This document shows positions 24,601 through 39,600 of a DNA stretch of 64,000 nucleotides, in pieces. Made by a program: the position numbers and the translations under genes. The notes under the pieces are model-generated. The model saw nothing but the letters and a program-made list of their open reading frames with translations. It did no database searches and was not told the DNA's origin. Source of the DNA: Rotaria macrura (lineage: Eukaryota > Rotifera > Eurotatoria > Philodinida > Philodinidae); NCBI GenBank assembly GCA_900239685.1, contig OENT01000689.1, positions 1 to 64,000 on the forward strand, written 5' to 3'. The stretch's first letter is position 1; each line of letters begins with the position of its first letter.

Positions 24601-27600
24601 AATCATTCGAAGAAACATCTGTTTTTTTCTCGCGTCAGTTGATACTGAAATATTTGAACCATGTAGAAATAGAATCATGTAAATAATCTGTATTAAAAAA
24701 ACAAAATAATATTATATCAAAGCAAAAATTACTCAGTAAGATAAGTTATTCGAATGCATGACCATTTATTCTTTCAATAAAAATTTCTTCAAATACAAAT
24801 TGTACGTGTTTGTTAAAAATAATCTTTTTATGAATGTTTTCTGCTTGAGAGATTCACTTCAATCATCTGAAAATATTCATAATAATACAATTAGAGATTT
24901 CTTTTGATTTGTAATTAGTCAGTAATGATGTTTATAGAAATATTTCAAGTGTTAACCAAGAAAATAATGAGCAATCTAAGATATACATCAAGACATGATA
25001 AGATCATTGATTATTTTCAAGAGTCTTATCAAAAAACGATTTTTATTTCTTAACACTAATCCTATGAGTTATAGACAGGAACTTTATAAATAGACTGTAC
25101 TAGCGCAAATAATTGTATATGCGATTTTCTTGTAAAAAACTAGACAATGGTATCAGTAACATTCGAATATTTCCTTCGACAATATGGTCTATCTAATGAT
25201 ATTCTACATAGTTAGGACTGACTTGCATGAGCAATATCTATCTGTCTGATCCTAACATCGAAATTTTTCATATTTTACAATTGATACGATAGGAAAAAGA
25301 GAAAACAAAATTATCTTGGATTGATCGTATGATGGAAGAAGTTAAACAAGATCAACATGTTATGATCTCATTGAAACAAATGCGTGAAATAAGTACACAA
25401 TTTTCCGAGGTTAAAATGAGTTTTATTAGTATATTATCATCAATAGAAGTTCTTTTTCTATTAATAGCATTCGTACATGCACAATATTTCTCGTATGTCT
25501 TACCCATTGAATAGAATTGGTCTGATTGATTTATTAGAAAAGAAACATAAATTAATCCGTGTTATTGCTGAAAATCTTTGCCATTACATGGACGAGACCA
25601 GACGATATCAAAATGGTAATCTATAAAGATGACAATAATTTTAGTTTGTAAGGAAATACATAAATATGATTTATTTTAGAAACAACAAAGATTCTACCGC
25701 CGGAAGATTATTATCCAGACGGTCGATTTAATCATAATCAACAGATTAATGAACGTTTAGTTTTTCTCAAGTAAATTCTTTCGATGCGAACATAAACATA
25801 ATGATTTACTTCATACTATATTTTTTTTTCATTTTAAGATTTATACTTAAAGAAGGTCGACAGTATCTATCACTTGAATATACGAAAATGATTTGGGTAA
25901 ATCTAGCTGAACAACCTGTTTATTCACATGATCGTGAACAATGTTTTCGTTGGTTTGCTGAAGTAAAATGATGATTAATTTTTATTTTGTTTTGAAACAG
26001 GAATTTATTTTAGATCATTGATGAAGTTGGTTTCGATTTAAGAACAGGAAAAGATTTTTTTCAAAATCATTTCATGAAGCTCGAACCCAATTTACTCACA
26101 GATTATGGAATGAAGTAAGATGTTTGCATATATTCTAATTAAATATACGTGTGAAATATTCTTTTAAAATTATTCTATAAAATATTGAAAATATCCAAAG
26201 GATTCTGTTGATTTCCACAAAGACGACAGGATCGTATAAACTATAAAACTGTTGTTTTTTTTTTATTTGAATCAAACTCTTCTACCTATATATCCCAAAG
26301 TAGCACACTCTTATCTGCCTCTCTCTCTCTCTNNNNNNNNNNNNNNNNNNNNGGGGGGGGGGGAAGAATCTGCATCTTGAAATTCTCATAGTTCAATGAG
26401 ACTAGATTGAAAATCTCTCAGATTGTGTGGTAAAGTTTATAGCTCATGTGAGTACAACCCATGTGATTTGAATTGAAAAAAAGAAACAAGATATCGAAGA
26501 TTTATATATCTAACAGAGAGATTTGTTGAAACAACTACACAAAGAAGATACTGACGAAAAAGCTTTTGTTTTATTTTTTTCACAGGTGTCTGCAGATTTT
26601 AACTTGAAAATGTTAACTTCTAATCTCGCAGATGAGATTAAAAAGAGCATGCTTTAATCTAAAGATATTGTCATAGACGCGAATATAAATACTATTTTCC
26701 TTTAGCAATATTTTCATGCCCAACCACACCGAAACTCTTAGTCATCTTATCAGTCTTAATTTCTATAGGATAAAGTTTTTTAATTTTATTATTTCATGAA
26801 GTTATTAAAATTGTGAATATTGATACTGTCAAATTTTTCTAAGGAAGAGGTTTAGAATCAAATATTTGCAAATTAGTACTTTCCGAAACTGATGATTGTA
26901 ATGCGTGAAGAAAAATAAACTAAACAAGTTTTTCTTAAGCATCTGCTTTATTTAATAATCTCAACTAAAATTCCTGCCCTGCTAGATACATAAATCATCA
27001 ATGCCTTGTTGAGAACAACAATTCATCTTGAATATGGTTGATCAAATCAGTTGTCATGGCTGAACATTTACTAAGAGAAGCTTTCTTATTAGAGCCAAAG
27101 GTACTCTATAAAACGATCCGAAGTTGAAAACAAAAATCATCAGTGCTATTGGCGGTTATGTAAATATATGTGTGCAGTTTGAGATTAACAATCTATAGTT
27201 TCATAAAAAAGTCTTTTATGCATTCAAATGCATGAAGGATTCTTAATAAGACCGATTTTTAGTTAATTGGTTGTTAGATATTAATCGTCTGCTTTTGTAC
27301 CAAAAAAAAACAGAAGTATCATGCTGCTTCTTATCATTGGATTTTCATTTATAAAATTAAAGAAAAAAATAACATCTCAAAACCGTTTAGAAATTTAAAT
27401 AATTTTCTTTCTAGAAGTGAATGGTGATTTTTTAGATGAGCCAAGCAAAAACAAATAGAGCTAAAATAAATTGTCTGATTAGAGTTCGAATGATTGATAT
27501 CTTTTTTTTGGAGATAAGGTTGTGCTTATGTATTTGTTTTTTATTCATCTTTTCGAAATCGATTACTGGTCGAACTTTTAGATAAACCTATTAGAAAGAC

Positions 27601-30600
27601 AAGGAATTTCACACATTGTACTAAGCTTATAATTTCAATGGTTCGAATTACTGAGGTCGTCTTCCACTCGAATCTGCCGATTTCGAGACTTCAGAATGGT
27701 TAGATACTTTTCAGGGTTCTGATGATTGAAAGAACACACGTTCAAATTCCTAAAGGAAACTTTCCATCTGACGTAAAGCAAGGCAATGCTGAGAAATAAA
27801 ACTTTGCGTAGAAAAGAAACTAAAAAATACATTCGATATTCATTGTACTATCTTTTTAGTTGTTTCGATCGTTTCTTTAAATCTGTGAATGCTCAAACAA
27901 ATAAATTTGTTCAAAAACGTCGTTCAATCCGTTTAATGAGCGATGAAGATCTTATTGGTATTGAATATTTATGGAAATTGATTTTAAATGGTTCAGAAAA
28001 GGTGTCATTACGTGGTACACAATTAATCAAAGAAATATTTACAAATATAAGTCCATCATTAAAAAATGATGTCAAACGTATACATCAAACATTTATACAA
28101 GAATGTTTTAAACGTTTACATCATGTTTCCGATACAATGAAATCAAAAACTACTCAAATAACACATCAACATAAACTAGATCAATTAATACGAATACTAA
28201 TTGTATTACGAGAATATTTATCTGAATGTGATTTTTCTTATCATAAAGAGCGAAGTATTCTGCCTATGTCACGGTAAACAGCAAGAAATTGAATATATAA
28301 TCGTTGATGTTTGTTTTTTTAATTTAAGAGCATTTCGTGGTCGATCAGTCACATTACTTGTTCGTTTAAATGCTGGGCAAAATCGACAGACAGAAGATTT
28401 TGAATATCCATCTCATGCTAATGAAACATGGGGCCATATTCGACGAATGATTCATACGCGGTAATAGGCGTTTCTTTTCTATCTATATTTTGTCAAATAG
28501 GACGAGTGTAATTTTGATGAGAAAATTATTTACTTCAACTTGATAGTAACATAGAATTTTGAAATCTTTATTTGTCTTTGTTTCCATAGTTATCGACAAT
28601 ATTGAAATCCTTTTGTAACAGAATTGCTCGATCATGAAGAAAAAGATGCTGAATATCTTTGTCAATGTTGGATATCAGATCCATGGTTGCCCTAGCTAGG
28701 TGCATGAAACAAGAAACCGTAAAATTGAATATATGAAAATATTCTCAAACGACTCTATGATTGTTAACGATAACTATAGTATATTTCACGTTATAGTCCT
28801 CCAAGATTTGTTCTGATGACTATTGATTCTTTTAACACTTGTGTAGCAGAATAAATGAACCTCGAAACATTTTTTCGAATATCTATTGTTTATCATAATA
28901 TCTCGATTTTGATATTTTCTCAGTTGACATACTATCGACTATGGATCATGGCATACAATCTTTGTGTATTTCCTTAGAAGACTATTCAAGGACGCACGGA
29001 TAATTTTCAAGTACCTTTCTATGCATAGAGTGCGTTATAAGACGGATAAAATTTTGTTGAAAATTTAAGAATGTTGTTCTCACAGCATCAATGAGTAGTA
29101 TCAATGCCGAATACACTAGCTAGTCATTTATTATTTTGCCATAGCCGGTGTAGATTTTGCATGAAAATTCATGAGTTAATAAATTACTAATTTTGTTGGA
29201 TAAATAATAGAATTATTTTGTAATTACAACTGTTCTGTGGATATGTAAAACAGACTTTGATATTCAATCTTGAAAACAGATGATAATCAACAGAAGATTT
29301 TTAAATTAAACAAAAATTCTGCTCTGTCTAGATATAAAACAACTTATGGTATTCTTGAAATATATCGAAATACTGATTTAATCTATCCAGACTATGATAA
29401 TAAAACATTGGGACTCACTGATGGACGTGAGAAAATTGTGAGTATATAGAAAAAAGTCATTCATCACTGACGGTTATGTCCATTGATTTAGCCAATAACA
29501 GTTCGTTGGGTGCAACAAGCAAGTCAAAACGTATCAAGTGATGAAAGCAGTTCATCGGAATCGGAAATGCATCAAAATAATATACCAAATTCAACATCAC
29601 ATCATAATCGTCTATTGGATTCTATTGATATAAATGCTGAAAATGCATTACCATCTGTGGTAAATAAAAAACAGAACATTGATAAGATTGTATCTGCTCT
29701 CTGAAAAGTCTGATTTGACAATTTCTAAATGGCCAAATAGCACATGTAGACTCGGGTTCAAATAATCTCGAATTTAACATATATTCATACTCTATTATTG
29801 AGCTAGGTAAAACTGTAATGACAATTGAACAGTTTTGAAATGCTGAAAGAACTCGTAATAACAGTAAAACTAGACTAGATTCTAGGAGGTAAATTGATGA
29901 ATCATTAGATGTCATTGAAATTTGAATTCGATCGAAGTAGTACTTGTATGTTCGAATATTGTACAATAGAATAAAAATGCTTCCATGAGAGCCTACTTCG
30001 ATCTAATGGAACTATCGTGTGAAATATTAATATAACTATTGAATAATATGATATTCTAAACATACGGCTACTTTCTTAGTTCAATAACGAATAAGTTCCA
30101 TCGTCTGTATGTCTACTTTGCAGAGTTGGAATAGAAGCACGAAATATTTTTAAGTAGTTCCATTGACGTAAAATCATTCTTTAGTTTCTGTATCAAGTTA
30201 ATAGGATTAGTCAAAATACTCGAGAAAAAACAATCAACACTAGCGACCTCGGTTCAGAAGAATCATCAATCGAAAACATATGAGATGCACGAAGGACATC
30301 AATGCTTATTTCTTACAGTGGTCTTTTAAAACAATATGCAGTCTTCATTTTAGACGACATGTGAGATGATGAAGTAACTATTCAGAAATTGTTTTCAGCA
30401 TACTTCAATTTTGCAAAAACATACGATTTCAAACAAAACAAGCTTCATCGTAGATCGAGTTCGTTTCTCTAAATCTAAATTGGTGTTTTTAGATTACCAT
30501 CCTGTATAATTTGAACAAGGCTCACAGATAATTCTTTCGGTTGTACTCAAGTTTAGAGGACAAAGTTGCTACTAGAGACTTTCTACTTCATATGCACAAG

Positions 30601-33600
30601 TCAATTAGACCGAGTTCATGCAGGGAGATCAACTTCGTACAGAAATATCACCTTCGACAACGGTTTTAGACGAATAAGAGTATCAATTTTGCTGTTAGTC
30701 ATACAGTCAACATTCGATTTTGAGAGCGGATTCATGTTGTTGATTTAATAATCTTCATCGTTCTTGTCGTAATTTATATCTTTTTTTACATAGATATTAT
30801 CTCAAAAACATGAATATTATCAATTTCTTATTGAACTATCTGATATGGGTTGTAAAGAAAATAATATTCTTCTTCGAGATACATCTCGACAAATTCTTGA
30901 TTCAGTTCCTGTTGATTTACAAGTAAAAAACGCACTTGTCAATAGTGTGATATCTCCAAAAACAAGTTCAGATGAAAATTTTATACGCTTAAAAAACTTT
31001 TATTTTCATACATCTCCAACTCAAATGTTATACAATTTAAAAACAACATTGGTTCGTTTAATACCAGCAACACAAGCAATTGACATGAATGAAACTGAAT
31101 TTATTTTTGTAAGATATCTTAATTCAGGCGGTTTAATATGTTTGTTAAATATTCTAACACAAAAACAACATACAGAACAGTTCGATATGAAAACACGAAA
31201 ATCAATGTATCTTACTATATTTTGTATATTAAAACGTTTACTCGTCATACTTGGATATTATCAATTAAAAATGTCAAATTCATCTGTTTATAATGATTCA
31301 TTAGATCAAATACTTAGTTTAATGCCAACATCAATTATTTATGTTGGAGAACATCATGCATCCATGGCACATGAGCAACGAATAGGTCTTTTATTGGCTC
31401 AACATGCTAATGATTTTCCAATACCGAAAAATTCGCTTTTACAATATAGTCATATGATAGATCTCATACGTCTCATGTGGTGTTTAGCATCGAATAATAA
31501 ACAAATATCGTTTGATGTTGATATTAAAAACGATTTTAAAACAATTCATGAAACATTTAAACCTGAAAATGTAGGTTTTGTTTATCAGTGTAATAGCTAC
31601 TAATCGAGATTCGTCTATTGTTCCATTTGAAATTTAAAATCGAAGCGTTCTCAATCATTGCTAGCCGCTAGATTTTTAGACCAAGCATTAAAAGATGTTG
31701 ATAATTTTAATTTCAACATAGAACTTTTTAGAATTAGTGCTATCGTTCGAATCTTGCATAACAATGTTTTTAATAATGCATCCAAAGATGAGAATTTATG
31801 TACAGAGAAATAAGACGTACCTCTGAAAAATATTCATTCATCAATTTTTATATTTCGTTCATTAATAACTTGTGAATATTAGATAAACTATAGTCCGTTT
31901 TTTCAATTAAGTACCATAAAAACAATTAAATCCAAATAATATAACAACTTATTCATTCTAGAGCGTATTTATTTAAGACATTCATAAATCGGTATATAAA
32001 CCCCTATCAATTTTAAACATGATATTTTGAATAAAACAAAACTATAAACTGAAACCAAAAATGTTTAATCATCATCAATATCAACTATGTATCATCCATT
32101 TTTCTATAATTTCTCCATAATCAAATTGTTTACCTCTTAAGTTATACTCCCATAATGTAGACTATTCAATACAAAACTGATTTACAAGGAGTACATTGAT
32201 TTATTACTGTCGTACTTAAGTGCTGTATGATTTTCTCTATTAATTTCTGCAATAGTGAAAATTTCATTTATATACAATATTTTAAAATAGATACTCAGAA
32301 ACATGCACACAAAAACAAATAACTTTGATTTTTACGACGATGATTAAATTTTCAATCTGTCCTACACTTTTCTATTTGTAGGTTACAGTAGATAGACTCA
32401 TTTTAGAACCCATGTAAAACTATTCTAATACGTAAGTCATGCGTCATTCACTTACAGATAACTTGTGATTTCAAGAGACAAGGATCATCCGTTGTTTTGT
32501 CGACTTATTCTAAGCAACATTGCAAACTCTGTCCAATACTTTTTCAATCGAATATGCCAATAAATAAATACTATCATTCTTTTTCATTCAAGGTTCATCT
32601 CAATGAACAATATCATGTAAATGAATATTCTGATGAAGATATTGAAAGTCAATCAGCTTGTCGTGAAAGTTTAGAATTACTATGTTTATCAATGGCATTA
32701 GTCCCATCAAGTGTTGAACAATTATTACAAGAAAATTTCTTTGAATATTTTCTTATTGATCTGCTACTTTATTGTCAACATTTGAGCATACGCCTCATCG
32801 CATCGGAACAAATCTTTTTACTAACAACACGTTGTTCTCAAGGACAATGTGAAAATCTAGTAAAATATCTTATTGATAAACTATTTCAAATCTTTAATGT
32901 ACATTCAAATAATTTGAAAATCTATTCGTCAAATTCATCAGACTTCTTTTCATTATTATGTCGTTTATTATCATTTGCATATCAAACTCGAATTTTACCA
33001 TCGAATACAGAACAACAGTTACATGATGAAATCGTTTGGTTAAAAAATCTTCAATTACCTATTGATGATCATTTACTTCGAGGTCATTTAAATTTAGCAC
33101 GAGAATTATTACAATTTCAAACAAGTGAAAGAAAACATTTCTATGGAATCAATCAATTATTAATTCAACAAATTATTGAACAATTTATTTTTCCAGCATC
33201 CACACTACTTTATCAAAGTCATTCATTAGCAAAAATTTCTCCAATCAAACAAATACATGTGAATAATGATGATAATGAACTTAGAGAACCTAGTATTCCG
33301 ATTTGTCAAACACCGTTAACAATATCGTCTGCATTTGATCTATTAGTTATATTAGGAACTGATTGTATTGAAAATTTAAACTTAATCGATCGATATATTA
33401 CAGATCTATTTTATTCCGGTAAATTAAAACTCCATAAAACGAAATATTTGATACATGATTAACGAGGTTATAATTATCAGTTCAATCACTAGACATGCAT
33501 AGTTAACCACGAATGATCTAGTACTCTTTTACCATATCTCTTTCAATGCGATAGCGGGATTCTCCATAGATAAATTGATTATCTACTGTAACTCTTTTCA

Positions 33601-36600
33601 TGCGAGGAAAAATCTTGTCAAATAGAAATTCACTCTTTCAAGGATACTATTTTTCAAGAGACAATTCTAGTAGACAAATTTCTTAGTAATCTAATTTGAC
33701 TAGATTAAACTATAGGTTTGAACTTAGTTCAAGTTATTTACAACACATTACAATCGACATGATGTGAAATCATCTCACGAGAAAAATATTTCAATCTTTT
33801 TAAAATTCATTTCACTAAATAACATCTTGAATCCATATCAAAAACACTCAATGGCAGAGAAAATATACTAAGCGTAATTTTATTCTTCGTTTCGTCATCG
33901 ACTAAATCTAAAAGATAGACTTACAACACAATTTGATCGTGTACATACTATCGATTCTGGATTGAAACTTAAAAATGTGTTAAGTTCATACGTTACTATG
34001 TGTTCGTTCGTTGAACGCTATGAGATCGAGGAACAATCACTTGTCGACAACATAATCTTTTTTCTCCATCGACAGAGAAAGAAACATACGAACGTGCTAT
34101 ATTTAGTTAGACTCAACGGTTAGAATCTACAGAATTTCAGAATAAAACTCACAATCACCATGGTTTACAAAACTATACATGGAAATTCCACAATAACCAT
34201 TCATCAATTTGGAGAATTTTAGTCGAAAGTCTATTCAATAGTTATTTAAATTCATATTTCTATTTTATATTCTAGTTTCCGATTCAAATAACACCGAATG
34301 GGATTTCTCTTTACCAATCGGTTCACGTCCGCATGAAGGTTTTGTTGGCTTGAAAAATGCTGGGGCTACATGCTACATGAATTCTGTGTTACAACAACTG
34401 TTTATGATTCGACCATTACGTACAGCTCTATTATCTGTTAAAATTCCACCAGAATACGGTGATGATGAATTAGATGATGATGACTTACGTCGAGATACAG
34501 TATCTAGAAGAAAATTTTTGTTTTTGAACATAAAACGAACAAATTTTGATATTTAGTTTGATGCATATTCTGATCTGAAATCATCGATCAAAGATATTAA
34601 AACAGTATCATCGCCAACCAAAGATTCTAAAAATGATAGAAACGAATATAATATTCAAATACTTCGTCAAATTCAAAGAATGTTTGGACATTTATTAGAA
34701 TCGAAATTACAATACTATATTCCAAGAGGATTTTGGAAAATATTCAAGTATAATACAAAATACAATGAGTGAATTATGTTTCATTTTTTTTCTCTGCTAT
34801 AAAATTTTAGATTTGCCGGTGAACCCGTCAATTTACGTGATCAACAAGATGCTGTTGAATTCTTAAATACAGTTGTTGATAGTATTGATGAAGCATTGAA
34901 AATGTTACATCTACCACAAATATGTTCTCAAGTCCTAGGTGGAAAATTTGCTGATCAAAAAATCTGTAAAGATTGTCCGCATCGGTATTGATTTTCTCGC
35001 TTTCAATGTTATTTTATTTGTCTTTCTGTTGAAAATGACATCCCCTGTATTTATTTTAGTTATTCACGCGAAGAAGATTTTACATTAATAAGTGTTGATA
35101 TTCGTCATAGTCAAAATTTGAAAGAATCTCTTGAACAGTATGTCATTGGAGAATTACTCGATGGACCGAATGCATATCATTGTGAAAAATGTAACAAGAA
35201 GGTAAATAGTAAAAACCTAGTAGTTTTTCTCTTCAAAGTAATTTTAATTTACGTCAGGTTGATACAGTCAAACGAACATGTTTTAAACAATTACCAACCG
35301 TACTTGCTATTCAACTTAAACGATTCGATTATGATTGGGAACGAGAAACGCCAATTAAATTTAATGATTATTTTGAATTTCCAAGAGATTTAGATATGGA
35401 ACCATATACAGTTCAAGGTCTTGCAAAAGCTGAAGGTAAGATATGAATAATGGTTCATGCCGTTGAATAATACATCAAGTTTTGTTAATAAAGATATAAC
35501 CAATCATAGTAATCTCCGTAGTGTGAAGTCATAAGGATGTTTTCGGATAGAACTCTTGATCGTGAACGTTGAAGTCGACTATGACACGATGAAATTCGGA
35601 CTGTTAGATTCTGCCAGAAAATAGATTTGATCATATTTCAAAATTCTTGTAGAGCCTGTCTGATGAGATCTTGTCATTTACTAGAAAAGTCCGATCTACT
35701 TACGTGTTCTTTTATTCAAGACAGGAGATATCAGATTTGCTTGAAATTTTCCGTAATATCTTTAGCAGTATAAAATTTTTCCATAATATACGCTTCAGAT
35801 TTGAGTATTTATCTTGTGAACTTTCAGAAACTATCCAGTACGGATGAAAGATGATAACTGTTGTATTGAATGTAAACGATTCACGATTTATGTAAATGTA
35901 AGGAGTTTTACTATGGCGTGTTTTTTATAGGCACTGGCAGTGAACAGTTACAACCTCATAGTAATATCCCTTGTCTAACGCTATTCAATGTAACTAACCT
36001 GTAGTACACTTCTAATTCAAAGAAAAACCGATAGAAGCAGTTTTCTTTTGACTGCATATGTACTGGTTACATTTCTACTTTTTAAACGGTGTTCTAAAAG
36101 ATTCTCTTGAACATTGCAATCGATTTTAATTTCTTCAGGTATTACTGTGATTGATGAAAATGCAAACGATGATCAAACTTCAACAACGTCAAATAGTAAT
36201 GATGGTACTTGTTATAAACTTGTGGGTATTATTGTACATATGGGCCAAGCCAATGGTGGTCATTATTATTCATTTATACAACATAAGTAAATTTCATAAA
36301 TACATTTTTTTTTGTTTGCATCTATGATAACAAAAAAATTTCTTTTCCCGTACTGATAACATATAGAAACGAATCAAATTCTTCGACTCATTCTAAGTGG
36401 TATAAATTCGATGATACCGATGTAAGTGAATGTAAAATGGATGATAATGACGAACTTCGATCACAATGTTTCGGTGGAGATAGTCCGGCATCATCATTTG
36501 ATCAACCAGCTATGAAACGGTAGTAGTTTTTTGAGCATTCGTTTTCTTCTAATAAAACTTATTTCAATGTTCTGTTCGATAGACAACGACGTTGGTGGAA

Positions 36601-39600
36601 TGCATATATCTTATTCTATGAAAAACAACCTACACATATATTGAATCCAATGGAGAAACTTGAAAGAGATCTCGTTTCATTGAGTCTGTGTAGGTTTTCG
36701 AAAAGAAGTGTTTAATTTCTCTTATTTAGTTTTATATTATTTATTCTTTTTTCAAGTTGATCAAACTCAACGTATGCCGTTGTCTGTGCAACGTAGTGTA
36801 CGAAAACAAAATATTAAATTCCTTCATAATCGATTACTTTACAGTCCTGAATATTTTTTGTTTATGAAAAAACTTGTACAAAACAATATACATCATCTTG
36901 CTAGTATTAATCAACAAATACAGTATGAAGATAAAGAACCGATTAGCAATGTAAAGTGTTTGGAATATTTTTATTTTATTTTAAATTTTATTCTTTGTAG
37001 CCTATTGAAGATGTAGCTTTGATTTGTATTCAAATAGCAACAAAGTTCATTTTTTCAATTGGATGGCATGCTAAGAAAACACTGCGGTTTGTATTCAGAT
37101 ATTTTGCTTATCATCGTAAAGAGTGATGCATACTACGAATATATATCCATATCAATCGATTGCTTCTTCTCAGATAAAGAAATTTCATGAATCCGAATTC
37201 ATCGTCTGTTATTGAATGATTACTTTATCGAATAACGAGTTCGTAGGAGAAACCAGACTGGACCATAATTGGGAAAAGTCCTAAGCAAGCTGAATAATAC
37301 TAGTGCTCGTTATTGAATGTTAGATTGAGCTTAGAAGGTGATTTTCATAAGATTGGCAATCGTACTTATACTAATTCAACAATGAATTGTCATTGTTTTA
37401 CTTGAAAAGTCAATTTATTTTCAAATATTGACGTAAGAAAGAGAATTTTCAACGTGAAATTTTACTAATAAAAGTATTCAATAAACCTTACTACATCATT
37501 CGAAGAGTTTCGATCGACATACAAAAATTTGCTTTTGAATGCTCGATTTATACGACAAAGACCTATACTAGATTTTCTTCAATCGTTTTAATTTTAGTTC
37601 AGACTCGTTAACACTTCTTTGTGAGCAGACTATGATTTACTTGGCTTCCTTCGTTAGTACTCTTCATATTATTAATTGAGCAGTTTAGAGCAACTCGATT
37701 TATCTTGAGACAAGATCTCAATCTTGATTATGCGATAAATCGCTTTAGTTTGAAAGAACAAGTGACAGAAGATAACGATTGAAATTCGACAAAAATTTGT
37801 TCTAAGAACTGAATATATTCTTCAATGTAAAACTTTGCCCACTCATTCTAAGTATAACGTCTGTTCGATTAACAATCTTTGCTATGCGAACTGAATCAAA
37901 ACTGCTGATGTTTCCTGAAACTCATGAATCATATTTTTATGCATTAACACGATTGAGTGTTTTTTAAAACTCTCGAATCTTATCAATTCGAGACTACTTC
38001 GAAATCCGTAGATGTGGCAGGGGCACTATAGAATTGAAGTCGCCCGTAACCGTTGTGAAATACATTTTACATAATGAATAGGGTTAGAAAAACATTCCTC
38101 ATGATATTGTATTTTTCTTGATGACTCTCGAGTATTTCTAATGATAGAAGTCAAGAATCGACACTATCATTTTCAGAACCAAAATTCGAAGATACTTTCT
38201 ATACTATTATACGATAGAGGTATATTGAAGTTCTCATGATCAAAATATGTCGATACTTGTTCATGCTCATCAAATTCGAATCCTCTACAAAGGAATCCAA
38301 GAGAGTATCACAGATTGCATGTGACTAAAATTTTCCAACAATGTATGAACTATATCTAACAGATTCTATCAACAACGATGAATCCATGCGTGCCAGAAAG
38401 ACTCAAATCAATCATTTTCTCGTCACTTAATTCATCACATTTTACAATTTGAATCTTGCAAGAATTGTAACATTCGGTTTTTCATAATGAAATGATAGTC
38501 ATTCTGGATCTTTTTTTCTAAATTAATTTTTACTATAGTAATAGTTTTTTAATCATTACTATGACTGGAATATGCACGGTCAACATTTCACGTTTTCTTT
38601 TCTTTTAGTGGTCCAGCGAGCGAATGGCTCGAACCAATATCTCATTGTTTACGACAATCACGTAACGCTCGAAACTACTTAGCAGATGAACTTCTACTTA
38701 GACATCCCAATTGTTTTCAAGAATATTTAATTGATTGTACAACAGCCGACGTAAGATATTGACATATTTATAAAATTATAAAGAAACATTTTACTTGAAC
38801 AAACTATTCAAATAGGTTCGTGGTGCATTTAGTCGAATACTTGTCATACTTGCTCGAAGTTCTCGACAAGACGATGAAGATATCAGACGATCATCAGGTA
38901 TATTAAAAGAAGCATTGATGAATAGACATTTTTTTCGAGTTTTAATTATTGTCTAGATCATGTATTGGTTGAAGAAGCACTTATTCAAAGTGTTTTATGT
39001 TTACTTAAGAAAGAAATGCTCGATAATGTCAAAAGTTCAGCACAATACTTTCTTTTTTTTACTATTTATGCAACACACGGTTGTTATGAAGTATGACATT
39101 TTTTGGAACCCATAAAAATATCAAGACAAGATTTTATTTTTGTTTCATTTTCAAGTGTGAGAAATTAATTCGCCTAAATGTACCAACCGTTTTTGCTCAT
39201 GTGGCATATGAAGAAGCGACAATGACATCGACACCCCGTATTAATGAACTATCGAAACTATCGATCATACTTGCAACGTTGATTCGTTGTTTTGATGTTT
39301 CAATGTTATGTAATACCAGACAAGTAAAACAAATACTGAAAAATGAAATCATTCATGATTTTTATGAACGATTGCTTTTTTGATTCTTTAATTTATCTAG
39401 TTCAACGATGAACTCTTGCCAAATCCGTATTATGCCTGGGATAACAGTCCAATATGTCCGATACCTGATGATATGATTAATATCATTTATAAACAAGACG
39501 GATTTTTAAAAAGAATTATAGAAGAAGCTACTTCATCTGAAGAGTTATGTAATCTTTTACGATTTTTAACTTGGGAAAATCCAGATGTTACATCGTTTAT

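Noticed and set aside
25410..25514. Read-through of USP exon 12 into intron 12
   Set aside because: The frame ends at a stop; homology and phase favour the GTTAAA donor at 25410 and restart at 25468, which restores the family sequence.
29281..29331. Earlier acceptor for USP exon 19 just before 29280
   Set aside because: Joining there puts a TGA in frame after exon 18; the acceptor at 29330-29331 (CTGTCTAG) keeps phase and matches the family.
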